Shown piece by piece: positions 12,618-22,440 of a DNA stretch of 64,000 bases. The position numbers were made by a program, and so were the translations under genes. The stretch's first letter is position 1, and the number at the start of each line of letters is the position of its first letter. The notes under the pieces were generated by a model. That model searched no databases. It was not told the origin of the DNA and saw only the letters and a program-made list of their open reading frames with translations. Source of the DNA: Hymenolepis diminuta (Eukaryota; Platyhelminthes; Cestoda; Cyclophyllidea; Hymenolepididae); NCBI GenBank assembly GCA_900708905.1, contig CAADRB010000091.1, forward strand, positions 39,385 to 103,384. The letters are read 5' to 3'.

Positions 12618-13569
12618 CATCTATGAATGAGACCACTTTTGAGTTAAGAGAACTACAACAAAGCATGCACTCAACTGCAGTGAGCTTGGGCATCGACGCG
12701 CATATCAAATAAACGACATCACCTACTGAAACTGGTCAAGAGAGAGGAGAGGTAGAATGTGTGTTTTCCATAGATAAAGTTCTAGAACACTGCACCTTTG
12801 TCCTAGATGAGTGAAGAAAAAAACACTTCATCAAATGGTTTGAAACTTATTTTAAAAGAATACCAGGAAATGAGGTCTTACAAAATGCGGTTTTTACCAG
12901 GACAAAATGGCGTTGGGATGAATTACATTCTGGAAAAGATTGTACATAACATGCGAACAACAAGCCTGCCGATGACTCGGGAAAAAATCGGTTGGAGACT
13001 TATGTTCCTTTAAGTGGACAGTATCAAATTGAATATCATGTATTTTTCCGGTTTATAAGAGCTAATGGTGATACCTATCCAAACTTCATAGTTGAAACTT
13101 GATTAAGTATTCGTACCCTAAACTTGCAGCACGAAGTAAATTTCGCCGTTTATTTCAATTTGAAATGGCTTCCTTTAATGAGTCCTCAACTGAGAAGTGT
13201 GCTTTTTATCAAAGAGCTTCTCTTTGCATAGCGATGCAATGGTCAATCAAATATGAAAGTTATGTGACTCTTTTGGTTCTCTTTTTGTTTCTATTTATTC
13301 CTTACTTCCTTATCACCCTCTATTTGAAATATCTTACTGTTTCCCTTGCCCTCTTATGTTTAAAAAATGAGGTTCATTTGCCTTGTTGCCGTTAATGTTG
13401 CAATAAATGTCCCCTAGACCTCTATTATTCAAACTGTAGAGTCATACAATTTTTTGGAGAATGCAGGTCTGTTGCTTAATTCAAAACTTACTGAATTTTC
13501 ATGGTTATCTGTTTTTTTAGCTACTATTTATAACGGGAAAGTGGTCTGAAAGTGTAAACATTGTGTGTG
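12618..13569. other. Spacer between solo LTRs, left part
   Basis: No supported gene. A plus-strand frame around 12800-13010 reads as a basic, Lys-rich peptide but has no recognisable family. Reading frames at 13100-13400 are hydrophobic and low-complexity and probably not coding. Confidence 0.3.
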
Positions 13570-13740
13570 TTGATGACGTAGCAGTTAACGTACACGTCTG
13601 CAAAGTTTAGTTCGATATTCATTGGTGCATATTCAGTGAACGGCATGGTCAAACCAAAGTAGTTAGTCCTGGCTAATAGGAGGATGGTTTAATGCGAATT
13701 TCCCATCAGTGACTCCAGAATGCTGCTTCTCTATTCAAGA
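13570..13740 (+). repeat. Degenerate tRNA-derived SINE
   Basis: A gtagcagttaacgtacacgtctgc block, a B-box-like tagttcgatattc near 13608-13620 and the tail cattggtgcatattcagtga match the SINE at 6955-7130. Many substitutions show it is old. Confidence 0.5.
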
Positions 13741-13874
13741 ACCCAAGCATAATAAAAGGTTTTCGAGGTCATTAGGTGCGTGAGAAGGTACCCTGGAGTC
13801 GTTCTGTTGAGAAACCCACATTTATCGACTTTCTTGCTGATCAGAATTTACCAATGCGTTTGTCCATCCAAATC

Positions 13875-13955
13875 ACTGCTTGTGAACCCACGAGTATCGA
13901 CCTCGTGAATCCTGACTTGGCAGATGTGCACGTTAACCACTGCTCCACCTGTAAT
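13875..13955 (-). repeat. Degenerate tRNA-derived SINE, reverse orientation
   Basis: Read on the minus strand, this shows gtggagcagtggttaacgtg, then cacatctgcc, then gaggtcgatactcgtgggttc. It follows the same order of A-box, anticodon-like and B-box parts as the copy 300 bp to the left, so the two form an inverted pair of SINE remnants. Confidence 0.45.
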
Positions 13956-15414
13956 GATTTCCAAACGCAAAGAATAGGATTCTCTGTGATTAATCTTTCG
14001 GCTATCGCATTGGAAACCGTTTCAATGGCTATAGATAGTCCTTCTAAAAACTAGATTTTCTTTAAATACACTAATTATTATTTCTTAATCAATAAAAGTA
14101 CTATAGCTAATCTGCATCTAAAATTTATCCCCTTACATGTAATTATAATTTCCTCAATCAAATCACTGATAACGTATATACAACCAATACAAATAAATCG
14201 GTACCCTTGCCGAAGTATGATTGGACAATTCAGTTGTTTTCAAGTACATTGTATCTAGTGTTATGGGATTCAGTTATATTTACATTTAACGGAGGGATGT
14301 TTTCATTAAATAGAGCTTTGTCTTACCATAAATCCGCAACATTTCTGACAGTGTGAATAGTCTCGAAAATAATCAAAAGAGGTAATTGTGGAGGTGGTTG
14401 GCGATGAGTGATCCAGCTACCCGTTGGAACGAACGGTTTTTGAGTGCCGTTTTTGCTATATTTTGTCTACACTTTATTTTCTGCTGTAAAGTGCATGATA
14501 AGTTAAAGACTGTTCAGAACACCGCTCGGTGGATGATATAACCAGAAAAGGTTTCCAAAGAAATCCTGCTGTACAATGACAAAAGTCTAGGCGTAACCTC
14601 TGGGCAAATCTTCATAGGAAAGGCGATACAATGGCCAAACCATTATTGATTTCTCGAGTGCCGAAAGCTGGAAGTCGCGAAATTACTAGCTGAAAGAGTT
14701 GGCTTAAATAGTTCAAAACAGATATGACGCAGGCGTTTAGTGAGAAAGTCGGCGTGATCTGGATACTGATTTTTAAGAAGAAATCTATTTCTCGCACACT
14801 AGAACACTAATCACAAAAACGAGAATTCATCTTTTTGAATGCTCCCTATCATCGCCTCTTCACAAATAATGTAGGATGAGAAGACGTTGACAGATAGACT
14901 ATCATCAAAGCGCAATTTGTAATCCAACAGACTTCCCTCTCTGGTGGAAGTTTGTTTTAAGACCAATGCAAAAAGAGGGTTGTCGCGAGATCACACGAAG
15001 TACTGGCGCAATAAGACCCGTGATTCTTTTATTTGTCCCTTATTTCATATCCTTCAGACATTCCTTGAACCACTTCTATTCTTTCCTTTTTTTAGATGCT
15101 ATTCATGTTTGGAAATCTTTGCATTTTTGCTTCGCCTTAGAGAATAATGATATTCAGGTTATCGATAATTCACATTCTCATCATCACATGTTTCAAATAA
15201 TTTTAGGTTTGATTACATTAACTGATGCTGATTATTCATACTTTCGCTTTGGAATTGACTGGCCTCTTGTATCATTCACATATTCCTATTTTACTTAGTC
15301 ATGTCCTCAAAGCGTAACCCTAACTCATGTGATTTTCAGTTGCTTTTAGGGGCAGTTATAATCTAAACCAAATCATTGACCATTAAATTCTGTGGTATAC
15401 GAGATGAATCGGGA
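13956..15414. other. Spacer between solo LTRs, right part
   Basis: No supported gene. The stretch 14560-14580 (gaaatcctgctgtacaatgac) loosely resembles part of the 668-bp duplicated unit, too short to call. Confidence 0.3.
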
Positions 15415-15882
15415 GACCTGTTGGGATTAAGATAACAACTAACGGCTGACAGCTAACACCAATTCTAGAGTAAAAGACCAAGAGCTGTTTTGGCCAATGT
15501 GTATTGATCAAGTCACAATGAGGATTCAAGTGGGTAAGAGAGAGATAAGGAACAAAGGCGATGAAAGGGCAGCGGAGGAGCAGGTGTATGACACGCGTGT
15601 GTCTGTCCGTGTTTACCAGAGGAAATACAAGGACAGTTTATATGAGTCACTTGGATAAGGACGCGGGTGAGGTAGGAGTGCAGATGTACCTTCAAATGAA
15701 ACGGGACAGTTATAGAAAAAAGGAGAGTCGATAAACTAGTCTAGATAATAACAGATAGGGGTTTGAGTCATAGGGGCATAAAGATATCACTGTGGCTTCG
15801 TGGGTGAGAGACCGAGGTATTGTCATAGAGGATGCGAATTAAGTGTAATTTTGGGAATGCATGAAGGGTCATCCTTCAGACT
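15415..15882 (-). mobile_element. Solo LTR of a Gypsy (CsRn1-like) element, copy 2
   Basis: A 460-bp LTR (15419-15878) that is nearly identical to 12154-12613 and begins TGTTGGG and ends CTTCA on the plus strand, i.e. TGAAGG...CAACA on its own strand. It is flanked by GACC (15415-15418) and GACT (15879-15882), a 4-bp target-site duplication with one mismatch. The two solo LTRs have different flanking duplications, so they are independent insertions and not the two ends of one element. Confidence 0.8.
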
Positions 15883-16539
15883 GTGAAATATGAAATGTAT
15901 TTGACAAATCACACTTTTTTATCTTGTTCAACTATTAAAAACATGTTCAGAGTTATTAGGTAATTGATATCTTTTTCATATTAAGTGACTATACTTAAGA
16001 TTCGATTTGGACAAAGGGAACTGGCTTTACTGGGCGATTGGGAAAAGCAAAATTGGATTTCGATCTTGGAGGAAATTGTTTTATAAACCCAAATTTGTGA
16101 TTGACTTCTATTAGTATTAAAAGCCCTCACGGGTTTAGACTTTCTAGAGCTTTCCACTTAGTCGGGGCTTAGCGATTGTTTAAAGGTTGCAGTAGGTGTC
16201 GATATTCAGTAGCAAAGAATTATGTTCATTTTCACAAACCATTTCAGACCCGTCTAAAGTTAGATAAACTAATTAATTAACATGTCTAAATTAACTAAAT
16301 TTAGAAGATTAGTTGGTTTTTTGGTATGAGCTTGTTAGATAAGATTTTTGAATATTAACAAATTCTAAGGAATTTTCCACGGGTTTTTAATCAACGGTTA
16401 AGAAGCAATCATATAATTCGATACTATATTTAAATAATATAGTTTTTTATTTATAACTTATTTAATTTTGCAATAATTAGGAAATTACGTTTGTGTCAAC
16501 TTATTGGCAGAAAAAGCCGTCACATTCTATTTGCGACCA
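15883..16539. other. Unannotated intergenic sequence
   Basis: AT-rich, nothing recognised. Confidence 0.3.
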
Positions 16540-16650
16540 TATCACATCCGTCTGCGGAATCATAAGCCACTGGTTCAATCCCATCGGTGCGCACCCAGTG
16601 AGTGGAATGATCAACCCACTGCTTAAGAATGGTTATTCTCTGCGGTGGCA
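16540..16650 (+). repeat. Degenerate tRNA-derived SINE fragment
   Basis: The B-box-like ctggttcaatccc (about 16570-16582) is followed by catcggtgcgcacccagtgagtgg, matching the body of the SINE at 6955-7130. The A-box part is hardly recognisable. Confidence 0.45.
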
Positions 16651-17049
16651 AGAATCGAATTTCTCAGGATGTAAGAAAAGGGAATTGTGTGCTTCAGGTG
16701 GAAAACTGGTTTCGCATTTTCTTTCAGGTGCGGGTTTACTTTCATTTTTGAACATCGACCTATGTCGTCTCCGAAAACTGAAGAGAATAGTTTGATTGTG
16801 TTCTGTTTATCTTCAGTCGTTCAAGGCGTCACCAGAAGCGTTTCAGGTAATATGAACTTCAGTTTCAGCTCTGGACAGCTTAAGGTTCCCCATGTCTTTC
16901 TTGATACTGGAAGCGGTATCCAATTGCATCTGGACTTGGTTAAAATTAATCATCAATGTTATAACACACTGTCCCCTTTTAGGACTTCTCTCTTCATAGG
17001 TTGAACTGATAACACTGCGAGAATTAAAAGAATCAGAACGCTTTTCGAC

Positions 17050-17860
17050 AGTCATCTTTTTCTCTTATTCAAGTTTTACACCGCTCTTGCATTTCGCTTT
17101 TTCATGCTCTTTCTTTCCACAGACATTGCAAATGTGAGTTCTGAAAGGACGATTTCGGTAACAGTCCACTTCGTCGCATAGTCAGCAGTGTGACAGGTTT
17201 CTTGTTTGAAATATTTTTGCCTGTTCTTCTTCCTGGACAGCGTTGCAATTCTTCTAACATAGTCCATGTCCATTCTTCGATATTCCTCATCTAAATCTCG
17301 AAAGGTGATATCATTATTTTGTCCAATCATAATAAAAGTTCTTACTCGAACATCCAAATAGCAGGAATCCCGTAAACCACCAGAGAACGTAAGGTGCCTA
17401 AAGAGATCGTTTTAAAAAATTTGAAGTCTAACTGTTCAAAGTTTTTATTTACCCGAGCAACATAATCAATCTAATCCAATATTAGGTCTCTTTGTCAATG
17501 TCAAATATTTGAACGACTTCCACATTTCCGATGTTTCGCCGAACAGTTAGCAGAGGATGGATACTGTTTCCTCGAATTTGGGATCATCAAGGCGCTGTGG
17601 ATGAATATAGTTTCTTAGTTTCTTGTAGTCTGTGGTTCCAAATCGCCAAAGAAAGAATCTTTTTTCTCAGAGATGTCAGCCAAGTCTTTACTGAACAAAT
17701 CCCCGCATTTATCAAAGCATTTGTTAAGAGTGGTATCCACTTCTGGATCATGGTAAGATTCAATGATCTGTAGAACAAGGTTGTCAGGGTACAATTTAGG
17801 GATGGAATTTTCTGATTATTCAGGATTCAAGTTCAGATGCTCAATAAACTGTTCCGTTAG
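17050..17860 (-). mobile_element. Gypsy gag remnant with CCHC zinc knuckle
   Basis: On the minus strand, about 17800-17590 encodes a gag-like stretch with YHDPEVDTT and DLFSKDLAD, with FEETVS recovered further down after a frame shift. Near 17140-17080 lies CNVCGKKEHEKAKC, a perfect C-x2-C-x4-H-x4-C zinc knuckle typical of nucleocapsid. Stops and frameshifts break the reading frame, so it is dead. It matches in style the gag remnant at 54850-56230 and not the CsRn1-like element next to it, which runs on the opposite strand. Confidence 0.7.
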
Positions 17861-18098
17861 TTCCAAAAAAACTTTCCGACTGTTTTAGAAGCGTTATTTC
17901 TTTAGGTTCCATGAAATTTTCTTACTGGATTCTCAAAATTTTTTCAAGTTTATCTGTTTTCGAAGAAATTTGCTGCATCAGTTTTTAAAACAATGAATTC
18001 TTTTTCAATACGGCGTCGCTAGATAATGTAATTCCACCTAACAATCCCAAAAAATTCGCAAAAATTCTGGTAGAGAGGTAGATGTTAGAACTTCATAC

Positions 18099-18392
18099 TG
18101 AAGGATGACTTAATGTATTTCCAGAATTACTCTCTTTTCGCATTCTCTATGACAATTCTTTGATTTTTCATCCACGAAGCCGCAGTGATGTCTTTTATGT
18201 CTTTGTATTTCCCCTGGGAAACACGGGGAGACACACTTGTCATACACCTGCTCCTACGTTGCCCTTTCTTACCAGGATTCTTACCTGCTTGAATCCTCAT
18301 TGTGACTTGATCAATACATATTGGTCAAAACAGATCATTGTCTTTTGCCCTAAAATTGGTGTTAACCGTCAGCCGTTGTCCTAACCTCAACA
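18099..18392 (+). repeat. 5' LTR of the Gypsy element, internally deleted
   Basis: Begins tgaaggatgac and ends cctaacctcaaca. It aligns with the reverse complement of the solo LTRs at both ends and lacks roughly 170 bp from the middle (294 versus 460 bp). It is more diverged than the solo LTRs are from each other. Confidence 0.7.
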
Positions 18393-20969
18393 AACTGATG
18401 ACCCTGTAAAGGACACGACCATTCTGGATAATAAGAAAACGATGTCTGAGGAAACTTGAACTCCTTCCTTCAGGTCAGTCAATCCAGCAAGCCTAAGCCA
18501 ATTTTTACCAGAACATGCCTCAGGTGTATCTGTGACCGTAGAATCCCATTTTAAGCATAACGACATAAGTCAAATTAACAAATTTCATGACTTTTCGAAA
18601 CCATCTCGCCGTCCCTCATTGCTCATTTCGCCGATATCTTCCAAAAACCTTCCCCAAATCTCTATGATGACTTTAAGGCCGCTATATTACAACGTACCGC
18701 ACCATCTGCTGCCGAGCGAGTAGAGAAATTACTTCAACGGGCGTACTTTAGAGATTTGAGGCCGACTGCATTGCTTAATAGGATGTAACTGCTCGCACCT
18801 AGAGAACCTTTTCATACAGAATTTTGGAAGTTATTATATTTTAACAAAATCCCACCGTACATATAGCCTATCTTATCAGATGCACTCAAAACTAAACTGA
18901 TGGAACCAATGGCAGAAATGGCAGACAATATACTCGAAAATGCCAGACTCCCAAGAATAGAGGAGGTTTCCCATACCCCACACCCTACCTCAACCAAAAA
19001 CGAACCAGCAGCAGTTTGAGAGGACCGCATGCTAAGACTGGAAGCAAAATATTGATGCCCTAACTTTATAGAAAAATCGACTGTGCAGTCATCCATTCAA
19101 CAGACGCAGACGTTCACATATTTCAAATTCCAAAAGACGTGAAAGCAAAGAAAATAAGATTTGTTGGTATCACAGCAGGTACTGTACTTCGGCTTGCTAC
19201 CGTTGCTGTCCTTTCCTTTCCAGATTCAGTCGAGTAACGATCAAGCCCGGGAGTAGTGGCGAAAATTGTTAGTGGGCATTCAGGTAATCGCCCTTTCTTT
19301 AAGATCAAAATTCTGGCACATCTTATTTGATAGATTCTGGAGCGGAGATTTTTGTACTTCCCCCTAATTTCGCTGAACAAACTTCCTCAGATCACTCTCT
19401 TATACTAACACCGGCCAACATGTCTCCCGTCAAGATATATGGGCAGAAATCTGTCACTCTGGACCGTGGACTACATGGAACCTTCTGCTGGATTTTCATC
19501 ATTTCTGACGTCTCCAAACCAATTACTGGCGCTGATTCATTCTGTCATTTCAGTCTCCTTCTTAACTTTAGCAGAACAAAGTTACTTGATCCCCTAACAA
19601 ACTTCCATTCCAAATGTACCGAATGCCCCTGTCCCGACTACAGGTCTATAACCTGTATTCAAGCTTCTGAGTCTCCCTTCTACCCTATCCTAAAACTATT
19701 TCTTATCCTCACCAACCCTGTTCGTCGTGACAAACCAGTAAATCACTCTGTTACTTATTTTATTATTACCCATGGAAACTCTGTCAAAGTTCGAGTACGT
19801 AGTCTTTCTTCCACTCGGTATAAGATTGCCAAGGACGAATTCGAACATATGCCCGATCTTGGTATTATTCATCGTTCTTCCAGTAACTGGTCGTCCGCTC
19901 TTCATGTAGTCCCTAAGAAATCTGGTGATTGAATTCCTTGTGGTGACTACCGTGCACTCAATTCGATCTCAGTCCCGGAAAATTACCCCATTACCCAATA
20001 TACAAGACTTCTCATCCAATCACCGGAATAAAAAGATCTCCAAAATCTATCTTATCTGTACTTATAACCAGATTCCTATGGCCGAAGCAGATATTTCAAA
20101 AACCGTAATTGCTGTCCCATTTGGTCTGCTTGAATTCCTTGGAATGCCATTTGGTTTACGCAACGCAGGCCAAACCTTCTAGCGTTTTATTAATGAAGTG
20201 TTGCACGGTTTCGGCTTTGTTTTCGCTTATATCGATGAAATCCTGGTGGCTAGCGAAAATGAAATAGAATATAGGAAATATTTGAAGGTTGTTTTTGAGC
20301 GACCGAATTTTCATGGACTCATCATAAATCTCTCCAAAAGCGAAATCGGGCAAAATGCCCTATCTTTTCTTGGTCATACTCTATGTGCCAACGGTTTCCG
20401 ACCAAGTGACGAAAAATTAAAGGAGATTCGACAGTTCTCACAACCGAAATGCCTTAACTAACTGCGTCAGTTCTCAGGTATGATGAATTTTACTGCTGTT
20501 TTCTTCCCAATTCTGCATCAGTGATTTCTCCGCTCATAGGACTCCTAAAGTCCACGAAGACCTATTTCTCCTTTTTCCCTCCCCTCCCCCCCCCTCCCAA
20601 AGCTATAACAGTCTTCGATGAAGTAAAAGCCTTGTTAACGGATCGCTCAACGCTTGCATATCAAGGACCAGAAATAATCCTAACACTATGCACAGTCATT
20701 TCACAGGTGGCTGTTGGTACAGTAATGGAACAATGGAAAGGAGATATGGTACGGCCCCCTGCCTTTTTCTCTGCCAAATTAACACCCACTCAAACACGTT
20801 ACAGCACATTCGTACGAGAGCTTTTTTGCGATCTACAAGGCAGTGAAACATTTCCAATATCTCCTGGAAAGTCGAAAATTCACTTTCACTTGGCCAAAAC
20901 AGCTCTTGGTCTTTTACTCTAGAATTGGTGTTAGCTGTCAGCCGTTAGTTGTTACCCTAACCCCAACAA
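18099..20969 (+). mobile_element. Defective Ty3/Gypsy retrotransposon, CsRn1-like
   Basis: A 5' LTR is followed directly by tgatgaccctgtaaagg, close to a tRNA-Trp primer-binding site. Then come a gag remnant (about 18530-19230) with the finger ICWYHSRYC at 19157 onward; a protease motif IDSGAEI at 19330; reverse transcriptase (about 19930-20460) with GDYRALNS, FGLRNAGQTF and YIDE in place of YIDD; and an RNase H part (about 20600-20880). Stops and frameshifts interrupt all of them. The body then jumps into the last 80 bp of a 3' LTR (20891-20969); integrase is missing. CWYH-type gag fingers and tRNA-Trp priming are known for the CsRn1 group of flatworms. ATAC on the left and ATAT on the right may be the target-site duplication. 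Confidence 0.85.
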
Positions 20970-21156
20970 TATGAAAAAAATGTACAATATACGAGGTTAT
21001 TTATTAGTTCGAATAAACAATTTGATAATTAAACATTACTTTCATTATAAAAGGGAAAAAAACATAAAATAAAGTGTTAATGCCATCGTGGAAAAAATAT
21101 TTTTAATAATTTGTGTACCTCCATTTTCTACTTGACGGAGGGAATTGCAGATTAGG

Positions 21157-21825
21157 CAGTTGAAGTGAGAGTTAGGGAATCAAAGTAATCATACCTCATC
21201 TGAGCTCCACAACTAGCAGGTCAGCTGCTGTCTCAAGGTCATGTTCTTCAGACTCACACTCCCTTTTCATCATCTTGCACTTCGTTGGGCAAATCTGGTG
21301 ACAAGCTTCCACATGATTTCGGGACTGTGTCTCTTTTCACATAAATCTTGTAACACTCTTCTACCGCCTTCTCATCTCACTTCCATTTCCAAATGATGAC
21401 ATTCGATGACACCGAGAATCTACACATTTAACTTCTCTTTTGTGTACACTTTTCAGTTGTAGCAGATATTCAATAATTGGGGGAATAGAATTCTTCGTAG
21501 GCTTCATCATCCAACCTTCGCCTTCTTTCTCGCTGAAAATCTGTCTAGCATTGGTTTGAAGTTGTCTTAACCAACTCTTTGTGTGAGCGGATTTAGAGGC
21601 CCCTACTTTTGGTAAGTGGGATTTCAATTGCACTTTTGATAATATGTGATTATATCTGGAGGACCAACTCATAAATGTAAACTTTGTCTTTGTCATTGTG
21701 CAGCAAGGTTTCTCAGATGGACTTTTCTTCTAGAGCTTTAACACTCATTATCTCCCACTTTACAATCCTAACATCATTCTTCAAAGAGTATTCTAGGTAG
21801 TCTTTGATCTCTTATCCTTCACCTA
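21157..21825 (-). repeat. 668-bp duplicated unit, copy 2
   Basis: Near-identical partner of 10416-11084, in the same orientation and offset by 10,741 bp. The 111-codon minus-strand frame (21696-21361) is unchanged. Its right end abuts a much more decayed reverse transcriptase remnant, so the unit is younger than its neighbour or has been homogenised with copy 1. Confidence 0.75.
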
Positions 21826-22440
21826 TTGATGGGCAACTTAAGATAAACCGCACTGAAGGATTGATTTGAAAAATGTTTCCACTATCTTTGATCGAGTTTT
21901 TATCGATAACATTTTACGTCCAAAAATCGGTCTAAGTTTCACTTGCTGTCGTCTGGCTTTATGTTATTACGGTATTATCGGTTAAATCTTCTATCAATCA
22001 CTGGGGCGCCAGTTTAAAGAGATTACATGATCGATTTTGTAATCGTTTATTCAGAGAGGCGATTGATCTAGATCTGTGCCTACGTACTTTCAAGCTGTTT
22101 TATCGCATGTCATTTCCATCACATACTTTTCAAGAGTTATTTTAAGTATCTGACGAAGTAACTCATCTCGTCCAATCGATTAAGTGATAATACATAAGTC
22201 ATTTGCATATTCAAGATATCTCGACGACCATCAAAATCCTGAAGACATTAATAGTATGACTTTCAAATCCTCACAGTTTGCATAGATTTCATATAATATT
22301 AATTGAAATATTACAGTTAAGCTTCTTCTTTCGATCCCCGTATAACGCCTGTCTTCATAGTAAATAATCCACTCGAGTCTCTGATGTGGCCTTTCGGGAT
22401 ATTGAGAAATCATCTAATCCAATTGACCATATTTCGGGGC
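21826..22440 (-). mobile_element. Non-LTR retrotransposon reverse transcriptase remnant
   Basis: Reading the minus strand downward gives KTGVIRGS near 22345, then YLEYANDLCIIT near 22210 (the YADD catalytic box with D changed to N), then SIGRDELLRQILK. Further on come KLRPIF and LSIKTRSKIVE, and finally SILQCGLS near 21855, corresponding to the SxLLYGCExW end of many LINE reverse transcriptases. Stops and frame changes are frequent, so this is an old fragment. The clade cannot be fixed by eye. Confidence 0.65.

Noticed and set aside
12807..13395. Two plus-strand open frames of 68 and 98 codons between the solo LTRs
   Set aside because: No family resemblance, no splice or poly(A) context; hydrophobic low-complexity composition in the second.
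12154..15878. One complete LTR element of 3.7 kb
   Set aside because: The two LTRs have different flanking 4-bp duplications and no primer site or gag/pol sequence between them.
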